Source: Anaerolineae bacterium (lineage in GTDB: Bacteria > Chloroflexota > Anaerolineae > Anaerolineales > Anaerolineaceae). From it: 64,000 bases of DNA. The stretch lies in contig JABLXK010000004.1 in NCBI GenBank assembly GCA_013178095.1, forward strand, positions 62,001 through 126,000, read 5' to 3'. Within the stretch, counting starts at the first letter, position 1. Every line of letters begins with the position of its first letter. The notes beneath the pieces are model-generated. The model was not told the origin of the DNA and made no database searches. It saw nothing but the letters and a program-made list of their open reading frames with translations. Of the stretch, positions 15,115 to 25,592 are shown piece by piece. The translations under genes and the position numbers were made by a program.

Positions 15115-17820
15115 TTACAAATATCTTTCGATATTGCCAAATATTTCTTTCAGCTTCCCGGCATCCTTGCCGCCGGCCTGGGCCAACTGCGGACGCCCGC
15201 CGCCGCTGCCCCCGATTTCACCGGCAATCGCTTTCGCAAGGTTTCCCGCGTGAGCACCTTTCTTTACCAGCGCATCAGAGGCAGTCGCCACCAACTGCAC
15301 GCTGCCGTCCTCTGCAACGTTGGCAAATACGGCCATTCCATTCGGAAAATCCTGGCGGAAAAGATCCGCCAATTCGCGCAGCGCATCTGCGTTGCTGCCT
15401 TCCACGATCAGGGTCATCACCTGCATCTCTTTGATCGTCCTGACCTGGGCTTTGGCGCTTTCATAGGCTTGTTTGGCGCTATCCTTCTTCAAACCTGCCA
15501 GTAATTTCTGGTTCGCCTCGTTCTTTTCGATCAGCTTTCGGGCGGCCTGTTCGGTTTCTTCCAGGCTGGTTTCCAGCACACGGGCAGTTTGTTTGAGCGC
15601 TTTCAGATGTGTTTGTATGTACTCGTAGGCTTTACGCCCGGTGACAGCTTCGATACGGCGGATGCCGGCCGCGGCGCTGCCTTCGCTGGTGATGATAAAT
15701 GTGCCGATTTCGCCGGTCTCGTGCACGTGCGTACCGCCGCACAACTCATAGGAAAACGGTTTTTCACCGCCAATTTGGATGGTGCGCACCTCTTCGCCGT
15801 ACTTTTCACCGAATAGTGCCGTGGCGCCTTCTTCCAATGCTTCGGAGAGTTTTTTCTGCGTGAATTTCAGCGCGTAGTTATCCAGGATACGCCGGTTGAC
15901 GCCATCTTCGACCTCAGCGATCTCTTGCGCGCTCATGGCTTGCGGATGGGTGAAGTCGAAACGCAGCCGGTCGGGAGCAACGTGAGAACCGGCCTGGCGG
16001 ACATGCCCGCCCAGTACATTGCGCAATTCCGCGTGCAGCAAATGGGTGGCGGTATGGTTGCGCATGATATCCTGCCGCCGGCTGGCATCAACCCGCGCCT
16101 GAACAGTATCGCCGGTCTTGATGCTGCCTTCGGTTACCCGTCCGACATGCACGATCATACCTGCCGCCGGTTTACGCATATCTTCTACAAAAAACACGCC
16201 ATCTTTCGATCGAATTTCGCCGGTGTCGGACACCTGTCCACCGGATTCGATGTAGAATCCGGTTTTTTCGATGACAATTTCCACCGATTCGCCTTTGAGC
16301 GCTTCATCCACCACTTCGTCGCCTTTGATGATCGCCGCGACGCGTGTTTCAGTTTCAGGAGCCATATATGGATCGTAAACAATACCGTATTGACCGATCC
16401 TGCCATCGCTCTTTAGTTGATCGAGAATGCGGCTGTAAAATTCTGCTTTTTCTCCACCCAAAGGGCCGAATTCCTTGCCCGCGCCGGAGTTGATGCGGTG
16501 GGCTTCCATGGCTTTATAAAAGCCTGCCTGATCGACCTCCAGGCTGCGCTCGCGCAGCACATCGCGCGTGATCTCTAGGGGCAATCCATGCGTCGCATAC
16601 AAGTCAAAGGCAGCCTCGCCGGATAAGGTATTGGTTTTCATGGCTTGAATTTGGTCTTCCAGGTGCGATAGGCCGCTTTCCACTGTGCTCTGGAAACGTT
16701 GTTCTTCACGGGTCAGGTTATCCAGAATAGCCGCTTTATTTTTCGCCAGCTCGGGGTACGCTTCACCGTAGATTTCGATCACCTTGTCCGATACTTTAGC
16801 CATGAAAGGTTCGTTCAAACCCAGTTTGCTGGCAAAGCGCGCAGCGCGGCGAATGATCATGCGGCAAATGTAATTGCGCCCGATATTGCCGGGCACCACC
16901 CCGTCGGCGATCAGGAAAGTAGCTGCGCGGGCATGGTCGGCTATCACGCGATAAGGCGTGAAATTGGCATTCCTTTCGGCGTCCGTTTGCCCGGCCAGTT
17001 CCTGAACGACCTGGATCAGCGGCAGCAGCAAATCGGTGCGGTAATTGGAATCCACCCCTTGTAGCACCGATACGATGCGCTCGAAACCCATGCCGGTATC
17101 CACGTGAGTGGCCGGCAGCGGATCGAGCAGCGTTGGGCCCATGCGGTTGTATTGAATGAAAACCAGGTTCCAGAGTTCCAGGTAGCGGTGACAATCGCTG
17201 TTAACCCCGCACTTGTGATTGGGGTCACCGGCCTTGTCGCAATATTCCGCTCCGCGGTCGTAATGGATCTCGCTGCAGGGGCCGCAGGGGCCGGTATCGG
17301 CCATCTCCCAGAAGTTATCCTTGCGCCCGAAGGGCAGAATTTGCTCGGGGATGATACCGGGTTGGTTCTGCCAGGCTGCTTTGGCTTCTTCATCAGTGGC
17401 CACCTCCCCTTTTTCATCCTTGAAATATGTCGTCCACAAGCGTGATTTATCCAAGCCCCACACTTCAGATAATAATTCCCAGGCCCAGGCTATCGCTTCT
17501 TTCTTATAATAATCGCCGAAAGACCAGTTCCCCAGCATCTCGAAAAAAGTGTGATGGTAGTCATCGCGGCCGACATCGTCGAGATCGTTATGCTTGCCGG
17601 CTACGCGCATGCATTTTTGAGAATTCACCGCGCGCGTATAGGGGCGCTGATCGGTTCCGAGGAACACATCTTTGAACTGCACCATGCCGGCATTGGTAAA
17701 CAGCAGTGTTTGGTCGCCTCCGGGCACCAGGGATGCGGAGGGTACGAATCTATGTCCTTTTTGAATGAAGAAATCGATAAAATCTTTCCGTATCTGGTTA
17801 CCTGATAAAGTATTCGGCAT
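15115..17820 (-). CDS. alaS: Alanyl-tRNA synthetase
   Basis: Charges tRNA-Ala and clears mischarged Ser/Gly. The full-length 901-residue protein has, in order, a class-II catalytic domain (from residue 1, with FTNAGMVQFKD and the motif-2 region HHTFFEMLGNWSFGDYYKKEAI), a tRNA-binding domain, an editing domain with HTATHLLHAELR and CGGTHVHETGEIG as zinc ligands, and the C-Ala domain (GGSGGGRPQLAQAGG). GAGGAG precedes the ATG. It follows the caspase-like gene on the same strand after 59 bp with no terminator visible between, so some readthrough from the sigma-54 block is possible. Confidence 0.97.
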   Translation of the reverse strand: MPNTLSGNQIRKDFIDFFIQKGHRFVPSASLVPGGDQTLLFTNAGMVQFKDVFLGTDQRPYTRAVNSQKCMRVAGKHNDLDDVGRDDYHHTFFEMLGNWSFGDYYKKEAIAWAWELLSEVWGLDKSRLWTTYFKDEKGEVATDEEAKAAWQNQPGIIPEQILPFGRKDNFWEMADTGPCGPCSEIHYDRGAEYCDKAGDPNHKCGVNSDCHRYLELWNLVFIQYNRMGPTLLDPLPATHVDTGMGFERIVSVLQGVDSNYRTDLLLPLIQVVQELAGQTDAERNANFTPYRVIADHARAATFLIADGVVPGNIGRNYICRMIIRRAARFASKLGLNEPFMAKVSDKVIEIYGEAYPELAKNKAAILDNLTREEQRFQSTVESGLSHLEDQIQAMKTNTLSGEAAFDLYATHGLPLEITRDVLRERSLEVDQAGFYKAMEAHRINSGAGKEFGPLGGEKAEFYSRILDQLKSDGRIGQYGIVYDPYMAPETETRVAAIIKGDEVVDEALKGESVEIVIEKTGFYIESGGQVSDTGEIRSKDGVFFVEDMRKPAAGMIVHVGRVTEGSIKTGDTVQARVDASRRQDIMRNHTATHLLHAELRNVLGGHVRQAGSHVAPDRLRFDFTHPQAMSAQEIAEVEDGVNRRILDNYALKFTQKKLSEALEEGATALFGEKYGEEVRTIQIGGEKPFSYELCGGTHVHETGEIGTFIITSEGSAAAGIRRIEAVTGRKAYEYIQTHLKALKQTARVLETSLEETEQAARKLIEKNEANQKLLAGLKKDSAKQAYESAKAQVRTIKEMQVMTLIVEGSNADALRELADLFRQDFPNGMAVFANVAEDGSVQLVATASDALVKKGAHAGNLAKAIAGEIGGSGGGRPQLAQAGGKDAGKLKEIFGNIERYL

Positions 17821-17851
17821 ACGCTCCTCGATAAAAATAAAGTGAAATAGA

Positions 17852-17878
17852 ATTATAAATGAAAAGGGAAAAATCCAA
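17852..17878 (-). promoter_or_regulatory. Promoter candidate of alaS
   Basis: TTGGAT (17873-17878), a short 15-bp spacer and TATAAT (17852-17857) on the minus strand, 31 bp before the alaS start. This would separate alaS from the upstream sigma-54 block. Confidence 0.35.
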
Positions 17879-17879
17879 C

Positions 17880-20366
17880 CTAACGCGAAACAGCCAGTTT
17901 GATCACCTTTCCGTTTTCGTCCAGGGTAACACGCGCGAATTGCTCATGAGTATTGTGAGCGATCTTGGTTTTTTGGCTGTAAGTTACCTGCGTGCGGTAT
18001 GACAGGTTTGAATCGCCGCTACTGCCAGCGATGTCCTTTGCGCCAGTCTGCACCATTTTATTGACACGGATCTGATGCTCCCTGACTTTCATTGAAGCGC
18101 TGCCCAGATGCGGCAGATAGGTGGCCATCATTTCGTTTAAACTGGCAGCCACTTCTTTTGAAATGCGCGGAGCCTGGGTCAAAGCGCCATCCTGATCGCT
18201 GACAGTTTTGAATTCAAGATTATGCCCATCTCTCGCCGGGCTTTTTTCCAGGTAAACATTGGGTTCCAGATAGCCCAACGGATCCCCATAGAGCACGAAC
18301 GACAAAAGTGTTTTCTGGTCTTCTCCGTCGAGATAACCCTGGCGTTGGTTCATCACGGTGATCAAACCCAGCTTGGCCTGCATAAATGCTTCGCCGAATG
18401 AATAACCGTCCTTGGTGTATTTCCACATGATAAAACTGAACAGGTCAGCTCCGATCAATGGCGTGTATACCGAACCGTAAGCGACACAGGTTGACCCGAC
18501 AAATCCCTGGCAGCCCACCGAGATCAACTTCAGTGCCATGGATTCGTCGATGGTTTTGTCCATTACGTACGCACCGTAGCAAGCTTCGCTGACAATCAGA
18601 TCGATGTTGTTCGCGACGGCTGGGATTTTCGATGTACTGATCGCAACCGGGAAATCCGGGCCTTCCACATTCTCGCTATAGTCGCGCTGCCCGTACCATT
18701 CGGGTGTTGTGCCGATGCCATGCAGGTTGAAATAAGCGCATTTGGCTTTCAGCAGGTTATCGATGTCGATGGTATCCGCGTCGAATTGCGGGCAAACCCG
18801 CAAGTCGGAACCGGTGCCGATCGGCCGAAAGGCAGCCAGCGAGGACCGGCGCCAAACCGCGGCCGTGTAACCGTAATCGCGCGGTTTTTTCAGCAGGCTG
18901 CGGAACAAATTGGCCGGGTTGATCTGACCCGATAAAATCGAAAAGGCCTGGCTGAAGAAAGAAGTGTTTTGCAGAGTCGATTTCTGGAATTCGATCGAGT
19001 GGCGCAATTGTTCCAGAATCAATCCGGCGTCATTTCCCTTTTCTCCGGGGAATCTGCCCACCGGCCACTCTGGAGAAAGATAGTTTCCGGATGTGGTTGA
19101 ATATGGATTATCGGATAAAACCTCTTCATCCGTGTCATCCGTGGGGTTCGGGAGCTTGTGGAAAGGTACAATTTCGTGGCAGCCTACGATCAGGACCGCC
19201 CCGATCATCCTGGATTTAGCTTTAAGCGCTTTGTCCAAGTCGCCCAGGGCCAGCTTGATCTTCCAGGGATCGATCGCGCTGATATTCGTCAAGCCCCATT
19301 GTCCAGTGTAGCTGAAATCATCCGGGAGAAATACCGTGGCTTCCCATTTCGGCTTTTTCCGAATGACCGCTGCCAGGTCTTCCATTTTTTGGATAACGAC
19401 TTCGCAGGTTTTTGCCCCGTATTTCGCTTCCAATCCTAAACGCGTGCTGAGGATCACATACACAGGAATGGCTGAGGCGGAACCAACTTTTCGTCCGCTG
19501 ACGCTTTCCTCAAATTCAACCGGTTCAGGCTGGTTTTTGCGTTGAGTGCCTGCCGGGTTGATGATTGTATGCGCGGCCGGCGTTCCCGCTCCCAGGCGGT
19601 TCCAGTTCAAAGCCACGGATAAGTTGGAGGGAATTTGAAGGGTCAGCTCAACCGTTTGTTGTTTTGGCCACAACGAAGAGAAATCATGCCCGATTCCCCA
19701 CATGCGTGTTGCAGTGATCCCTCCTGGATCGCGGCTGACACAGTTGTGCAGCAAGGTGATGGCTTCGGCTTCCCTGTCCGTATCATACATGGCTTTGGCG
19801 CGCCACAAATCAATCTGCAGGCAATTCGGCCAACGCTTATGATAAATCTCGGTTAATTGCAGCAGGGTTTTACTTTCGTCGACCAGGCTGGATAATCGGC
19901 AATGTTCGATCACAGCCAGCAAGTTTTGCTGTTCAACGACAATCAGATTACGCAGCAGTTTCTCGCTTTGTGAATATTCCTTTTTTCGAATCCCCTGCCT
20001 GACAGCGCGCAGGGTTACCGCCCAAGGGTAGATCTCGTTAATATCGTCCACTTTACCGGTCAACACGTGCAAAGCCGAATTGATCGCTTTTCTATTCTCG
20101 GCAATACCAAGCCGGCTCAACAGCTCATAAGCCGGAACGAACTCAGGGTCTGATATCAGGATATCTTCCAACTGCCTGCTTGCGGCGCGGTCATTTGTTT
20201 GCAAATGGTTGATCTGCGCTACTTTAAAGCGGCAATCGATATCGCTGGGATATTTATCCAGCCATTGCTGCAGCAATTCATTTAAAAATGAAAATTGCGT
20301 GGTCTTCAACCCCGCATTGTAGATTTTCTCAAGGTCACTGCGATTGATTGCGACTGCTGCGCACAT
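17880..20366 (-). CDS. TPR protein with caspase-like (peptidase C25/gingipain-type) domain
   Basis: 828 residues, predicted cytoplasmic cysteine protease; no signal peptide. The N-terminal 215 residues are helical TPR-like repeats. A linker or beta-rich part (about 230-295) precedes an alpha/beta domain at 300-700. That domain contains PEWPVGRFPG (about 432-441), a histidine in FNLHGIG (His549) and a cysteine in VSEACYGAY (Cys596). This is the His-Cys order and spacing of the caspase/gingipain fold, and the domain ends with VLYGDPLGYL as C25 peptidases do. About 128 residues form a C-terminal tail. The start lies 3 bp after the giant TPR gene's stop, so the two are coupled. Last gene behind the sigma-54 promoter. 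A catalytic role is inferred, not shown; a CHAT-type protease is the near alternative. Confidence 0.7.
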   Translation of the reverse strand: MCAAVAINRSDLEKIYNAGLKTTQFSFLNELLQQWLDKYPSDIDCRFKVAQINHLQTNDRAASRQLEDILISDPEFVPAYELLSRLGIAENRKAINSALHVLTGKVDDINEIYPWAVTLRAVRQGIRKKEYSQSEKLLRNLIVVEQQNLLAVIEHCRLSSLVDESKTLLQLTEIYHKRWPNCLQIDLWRAKAMYDTDREAEAITLLHNCVSRDPGGITATRMWGIGHDFSSLWPKQQTVELTLQIPSNLSVALNWNRLGAGTPAAHTIINPAGTQRKNQPEPVEFEESVSGRKVGSASAIPVYVILSTRLGLEAKYGAKTCEVVIQKMEDLAAVIRKKPKWEATVFLPDDFSYTGQWGLTNISAIDPWKIKLALGDLDKALKAKSRMIGAVLIVGCHEIVPFHKLPNPTDDTDEEVLSDNPYSTTSGNYLSPEWPVGRFPGEKGNDAGLILEQLRHSIEFQKSTLQNTSFFSQAFSILSGQINPANLFRSLLKKPRDYGYTAAVWRRSSLAAFRPIGTGSDLRVCPQFDADTIDIDNLLKAKCAYFNLHGIGTTPEWYGQRDYSENVEGPDFPVAISTSKIPAVANNIDLIVSEACYGAYVMDKTIDESMALKLISVGCQGFVGSTCVAYGSVYTPLIGADLFSFIMWKYTKDGYSFGEAFMQAKLGLITVMNQRQGYLDGEDQKTLLSFVLYGDPLGYLEPNVYLEKSPARDGHNLEFKTVSDQDGALTQAPRISKEVAASLNEMMATYLPHLGSASMKVREHQIRVNKMVQTGAKDIAGSSGDSNLSYRTQVTYSQKTKIAHNTHEQFARVTLDENGKVIKLAVSR

Positions 20367-20369
20367 GCT

Positions 20370-23300
20370 CTATTCCTCGAAGTCAGCCATATTGGAGATA
20401 GGTTCTTCTTGTATTATATTGGCATTCGTTAATGTGCTCAACATTCTTTTCAGATTCTCATCTTCAGGCCGGATCGCCGCCGCCTGCCGCAGGCAAATAT
20501 CGGCTTGCTTATACGCTCCTTGTTGGTAGTAAAGCAGCCCTAAATGATGCAGCAAGTCGAAATGGTAAGGATTTGTCCGAACACCGCTCTCTAAAATTTC
20601 GATAGCCTGTTGATTATCCCGCCGGGATTGGTAGATTTTGGCGATATCCAGGTAAAAAACCGGTTCGAAAGGATTGACTTGCACCGCCTTGATCAGCAAG
20701 TCGATTGCCTTATCGAGATCACCATTTTGCTGCGCTGCCCTGGCAATCAGCTCCAATGGATAAGGATTACCCGGATCGGCTCGCAGGACACTTTCAGCGG
20801 CCGCAACTGCTTCATTTGCCCTGCCAAGTTTCAAGTATTGACGGGCAAGCGCCAATTGCAGGTCGCTATTATCCAATTGACCTTGCTGGTTTTGCAGAAA
20901 ATCCAGAGCTTGTTCTTCGCCCTGCAATTCCGCAATGTATTGTGATTTCAGAATGGTTAATTCGCTGCTCTGGTCCTTTGTTTGCCCATTTTCTTGTTCC
21001 AGATAATCAAGAGCAGCTTTAGCTCCTTCAGTTTGCGCAAGGATGGCAGCTTTTTGCTTGCGTACTGCTGGCAGGTTGGGAGCAATCAGGTAAGCCACTT
21101 CCAGGTTCTCCTGGGCTTTTTTCAGATTCCCGATTTTCAATGCCAGGCGGCTGAGACCCAAATGAGGGCGGTAATCAGCCGGATCGATTTTTTTGGCCTT
21201 TTCGAAATACTTCACCGCCTTTTGCGGCTTATCATTCTTCAGGCTTAATTCACCCAACTCAAGCAGTTTATCAAAATCGTGTTCATTTCCCTCTAATTGC
21301 GACTCCAGGAAAGATATTCCGAGATAATTTCCCGCTTGCAGATTCAACTTACCCAGATGGGTTTGGCTTTCGCTATTTGGATCCAGTTCGGCCGCTTTTT
21401 GGAAATGATTTAACGAGGTATGCACATCGCCGGCGGTTTTGCTGATTTCCCCCGCCAGGATATGCCACTTAAATTCGTTCGGCCAGGCAGCCAGCGCCAG
21501 GTTGATGGCTGCGTATGCATCTTCCGGCTGCCCCAATTTTTGTTTGAGCAATGCCAAAGCAGCGTAATGCTGCGGCGAGGTCACATTGTTGCGCATATGA
21601 TTGGTAAGTTTTTGCAAAGCCTTCTCAGGCTCTTCATCCAAAGCCAGAATTGAGTACACCAGTACCAGACGCGGATCGTTTGGATATCTTTCCATCAAAA
21701 TCTCAGCTTTATTGCCACTTTCAACTTTAAAACAAGCGACCAAAGCCGCAAGCGGGTTGATATCCGTCTGAGCCGCCAGCGTGCGGTAATCCACTTTCCC
21801 GTCTTCCAGCCACATATGAATTTCCCGGACCAAGCTGCCTTTACCGCCGAAATCATCACGATTCATTTTATTATCGGTTTGCTCGGTTATTTCGTTGAAG
21901 AGACGGTTGATTTCTTCATCCAAAGCCACAATATGCCCAGCCGCCTGCAGGTGTCTGTTGACCCAATTCTCAAACGAAACTTCCGCGAGCGCTTTTAAGA
22001 AGATCAACTCCAACGAATTGGTCCATTCGATTTGATGACGGAGCTTTTGACAGATCTGGAGGACCTGGTCGTGTTTTCCCAATTCAAGGGCGGCTTCCAC
22101 CAGCCAGAGCAAACGCGCTTCCTTCCAATCCGGTTGAGCTGCCGGGAAAACCCGTTGATCAGTCATCAACTCTTCAAAAAATGCTTGCGCATCTGCCTCA
22201 TTCCCATTGCGTTTCAGCATCCTGGCCTGCAAGGCTCTCACGCGTTGCGAATCCGGGAATCTTTCCAGGCATTGCGATAACAGATCAGCCGCCTGGATTT
22301 CCCGCCCAAGTTTCAGCGCAGCTTCACCCCAAATGCAAGCTGAATCAGCCGCAGCCTCGACCACATTAATTTCGTTGACTGAATCCAGCAGCTTCTCCAA
22401 AGTTCCATCATCGCCTGCTACGTAAGCCAGATTCATCACCAGCGTTCTCAGCCTGAAATCCTGCGGTATTTTTGCCAGCGCTTTCTTTGCTTCATCTAAC
22501 GCTTCCGGCAAATCACCCTGCGCCAAACGGCTTTCAAGCCATGAAAGGTAAAGCGTGTTAGGATTGCGGATGGCATTTTCCCAAATTTGCGGTGAATGGA
22601 TATTTTTGTTTTGATGGTTCGTCAGAGATTCAGGATTCTTTTCCAGCAGATCAAGCGCCATCCGGAACGCAGCCTGTGCTTCATCCCGAAAGCCGGTGAT
22701 CTGATAGAGATCCGCCTTAAAAGCCATAACTGCGTAGTCAACTTTTTTCATCAGGTTGATCAAGGTCAATGCTCGCTGAAATTCGCCGATTTGGTAAAAG
22801 AGAAATGCACAATCCAGCAGATCGCTCTCCTGAATCATCTCGGTTTCAGTCAAGAAGTTTTCCAGCATCTGGAGTGCGGGTTCTTTTATCCCAGAATCGA
22901 TCAGCAGCTGCGCTACCGTAAACTGATCTCGAACGTCGAGTGTAAGTGTGATCATTTCGCGGCGGATCATCTCCAGGGCTTTATCCTGATCGCCCCGGTC
23001 CAGATAGAATTTCGCCAAGCCGAATTTCAAAGCCTGGTTTTGCGGATTCAAAGCTGCCGTTTGTTCCAGCCGCTGCTGCCATTTCTCCATTTGGCCCAGG
23101 CAAGCATTGACTTCAACCACATCCTCCAGATCCAACTTGCCGTTTTTCACCCATCCCTGAAAAACCTCATAACCATCTTCAAACAGCCGCATTTTGGAAA
23201 AAGCTTGTATCAGCAGCAAATTAATGGCTGGATTTTGCGGTTGTGATTTAGCCGCCTCGCGCAGGTTTACAACAGCCAGGTCAAATTGTCCCCGCTCATA

Positions 23301-25577
23301 AAAGCATTTTCCCAACCCCGCATAAACACGCCAAAGTTCCGGGTTCAGATGTGCCTCTTTCCTGGCCAGGATCGCTTCATAACCGGCGGTGCGATCATCA
23401 TTCAAAATTTCAATTTGGATGATTTCCAACAGCAGGTTTTCTGAGAAATGATTCCATGAAGTATCATCCTGACGAACTGGAAAATCCCGCCCTGTAATCC
23501 GGTCGTGCCGCACACCCAACGGAAGATCGGTCAGTTTACATTCTAGAGAGGATAATCCGAAATCGATCAGCCAATCTTCCCGGATATCCGATCTTTGAAT
23601 TAGTTCCTGCAAGGTATTTCGCGCAGGTAAGAAATTTCCTTTTTCGATCATGCGGTGCGCCCGGAACCCCGCCAGTTGCGGAGAGAGAATCCATTCAGCC
23701 TCATTAGAGCGGATTACCTCATCCGTCAATTCGGATGCATGGTTTGCGGATAAGCACTCAAGCAATTCTGCCAGAATGGCATGGTCGCGAACGAATCCGA
23801 AATCCCCTGCCTGCCCCAAGACTGCCCGGTATTCTGCGGATTTCCCATTTTTCTCAGTCAAGTCATAACGTTTGAGCCATACTTCCGGCACGTTGGTCTC
23901 GAGCGAGGATAATTCGCCGATAAAGGACGTTCCTTCAGCATACTGGCCGCTAGAAATAAAATACTCTAGCAGGAATTCTATGGTTAACGGATCGCGCTTT
24001 CGGCTGGCGACCACCTCTTCAACTAATTTTTGCGCCTCCGCGGTCTGGCCTGCCTGCAGGTTTACCAGCGCTTTGATCACATTGAATAAACCGCCGCTGG
24101 AGTAGAAATTAGCAGCGCCTTTGATAACTTCATCTAAAAAAGCGTCTGCGCCGGCGCGATAGCAGCAGACGGCAATTCGCTGGTAATCATCCAGGCTGAC
24201 CGGATTGACTGTTTTCCAGATTCCCAGCGCGTCCTGCCAGCGATCCAGTTTTTCCAGCGCATCGGCCAGGTGGACTTTTTCTTCCCGGATCAGCTCCCTG
24301 CAAACGTCCAAGCGGTTGTAGTAATCAACCGCTTTTTTAAAATCGCCATAACGATAATTTAATTCCGCGGATTGTTTTAACAAGTCCTCGTTCAGCGGCT
24401 GCAGGTCGCTCAAACGATCAGCAATCACTGCCGCTTCTTTCACCAAATTCACATTCAGGAAGAGATCAATCAACAGCCGGTGAGCAGTGAAAGTTGCAGC
24501 ATGACCAGCGGACAATATGCCCCCCGAATCGAGGTCTTGAAACAGGCTTTTAGCGATCATCCGGGCCGCATCCACATCCGTTTTTTGCAGCGCAATGGCC
24601 TGATCGATCTTGCGTGATAATTCATCTTGAACGGAACTGGATTCGGGCATAAACCCCGTTTGCCCTGAGGGGCTTTCTGACGTATTTCGGGAGATCCTTT
24701 TATGCAGAGTGCCCAGGGTATGGTTTAGACGATCGGCGATTTCAACAGCTGCGGCTGAACAAGCGCGCGCCTGGTCGCCATGACCGGCAAATTCATATAG
24801 CAGAGCATAATCTTTATTCAGCGCAATTTCGTCAAGCAATCCATCAGAATTCTTATTCTCAACCTGATCATGGCTAAGGGGATGGCTTGAGAGATACGCG
24901 TCTGCCAGATTCACCAGTATCGGCTGATTTCCGTATCGTTGAATTTCTTCCAGCACCCTGATAAATCGATCCCTGGGGGTCGCAGCAATCCACGCAGCGA
25001 TCTCTTCGCTGCCGGTTAGGATTGAATTACCCTCATTGATTAGAACAAAAGCCAGCGCCTTCTGCGCAACCGGCTCAGGGGAAACGCTGAGGTCTTTCAA
25101 AAAATTCAGCCGATTCTGGCAAAGCTCATAAGCTACGGTGAAAACAGTCCCCCATCCTTCATCGATGGCAGATGATGTAATTACGTTGCCATTTCGTACT
25201 GTTACTTTCCATTGCTGATTTTTTCCGGCTTCCAAAACCAGCCAGGCTGCCGCTACAGCAATGACAGCCAACGGCGCATCCGCGGAACCGATACTCTGAA
25301 AAGCGCTCTGTTCTGGTGATTTCTTATCCAACAACTTGTCGATAATATCGTCATTAATTGGCGTGTGTGGATCGACCCCCGCTGCGTACAGGCAAATTCG
25401 GGCAGCGTTCCAGTATTCCGGCGCGTGCGGGAAAGCCTGGAGCAGCGTATTTAAGAAGCTTTCATCTTTCAAGCGGTTCCATACCGGTTTGTGCCGGCTG
25501 AGAACGTTAACGATGGCCTCAATTTCAGCTCTGTTGAAATGCTGCTTAAATACGAAGATTGGGTCGATGCTGCCCAT
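20370..25577 (-). CDS. Giant tetratricopeptide-repeat protein
   Basis: 1735 residues, cytoplasmic, with no membrane segment or signal peptide. The first 250 or so residues match nothing I recognise. From about residue 330 to the end it is built from TPR-type helix pairs: for example AELNYRYGDFKKAVDYYNRL, YAGLGKCFYERGQFDLAVVN and HHLGLLYYQQGAYKQADICL near the C-terminus, the last two agreeing well with the TPR consensus. The end is acidic (MADFEE). AAGG precedes the ATG, which is 15 bp after the two-TM gene. Such repeats serve as protein-binding scaffolds. The adjacency suggests it holds or inhibits the caspase-like protein encoded next. Function unknown. Confidence 0.8.
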   Translation of the reverse strand: MGSIDPIFVFKQHFNRAEIEAIVNVLSRHKPVWNRLKDESFLNTLLQAFPHAPEYWNAARICLYAAGVDPHTPINDDIIDKLLDKKSPEQSAFQSIGSADAPLAVIAVAAAWLVLEAGKNQQWKVTVRNGNVITSSAIDEGWGTVFTVAYELCQNRLNFLKDLSVSPEPVAQKALAFVLINEGNSILTGSEEIAAWIAATPRDRFIRVLEEIQRYGNQPILVNLADAYLSSHPLSHDQVENKNSDGLLDEIALNKDYALLYEFAGHGDQARACSAAAVEIADRLNHTLGTLHKRISRNTSESPSGQTGFMPESSSVQDELSRKIDQAIALQKTDVDAARMIAKSLFQDLDSGGILSAGHAATFTAHRLLIDLFLNVNLVKEAAVIADRLSDLQPLNEDLLKQSAELNYRYGDFKKAVDYYNRLDVCRELIREEKVHLADALEKLDRWQDALGIWKTVNPVSLDDYQRIAVCCYRAGADAFLDEVIKGAANFYSSGGLFNVIKALVNLQAGQTAEAQKLVEEVVASRKRDPLTIEFLLEYFISSGQYAEGTSFIGELSSLETNVPEVWLKRYDLTEKNGKSAEYRAVLGQAGDFGFVRDHAILAELLECLSANHASELTDEVIRSNEAEWILSPQLAGFRAHRMIEKGNFLPARNTLQELIQRSDIREDWLIDFGLSSLECKLTDLPLGVRHDRITGRDFPVRQDDTSWNHFSENLLLEIIQIEILNDDRTAGYEAILARKEAHLNPELWRVYAGLGKCFYERGQFDLAVVNLREAAKSQPQNPAINLLLIQAFSKMRLFEDGYEVFQGWVKNGKLDLEDVVEVNACLGQMEKWQQRLEQTAALNPQNQALKFGLAKFYLDRGDQDKALEMIRREMITLTLDVRDQFTVAQLLIDSGIKEPALQMLENFLTETEMIQESDLLDCAFLFYQIGEFQRALTLINLMKKVDYAVMAFKADLYQITGFRDEAQAAFRMALDLLEKNPESLTNHQNKNIHSPQIWENAIRNPNTLYLSWLESRLAQGDLPEALDEAKKALAKIPQDFRLRTLVMNLAYVAGDDGTLEKLLDSVNEINVVEAAADSACIWGEAALKLGREIQAADLLSQCLERFPDSQRVRALQARMLKRNGNEADAQAFFEELMTDQRVFPAAQPDWKEARLLWLVEAALELGKHDQVLQICQKLRHQIEWTNSLELIFLKALAEVSFENWVNRHLQAAGHIVALDEEINRLFNEITEQTDNKMNRDDFGGKGSLVREIHMWLEDGKVDYRTLAAQTDINPLAALVACFKVESGNKAEILMERYPNDPRLVLVYSILALDEEPEKALQKLTNHMRNNVTSPQHYAALALLKQKLGQPEDAYAAINLALAAWPNEFKWHILAGEISKTAGDVHTSLNHFQKAAELDPNSESQTHLGKLNLQAGNYLGISFLESQLEGNEHDFDKLLELGELSLKNDKPQKAVKYFEKAKKIDPADYRPHLGLSRLALKIGNLKKAQENLEVAYLIAPNLPAVRKQKAAILAQTEGAKAALDYLEQENGQTKDQSSELTILKSQYIAELQGEEQALDFLQNQQGQLDNSDLQLALARQYLKLGRANEAVAAAESVLRADPGNPYPLELIARAAQQNGDLDKAIDLLIKAVQVNPFEPVFYLDIAKIYQSRRDNQQAIEILESGVRTNPYHFDLLHHLGLLYYQQGAYKQADICLRQAAAIRPEDENLKRMLSTLTNANIIQEEPISNMADFEE

Positions 25578-25592
25578 GGATGCCTTAGGTTT

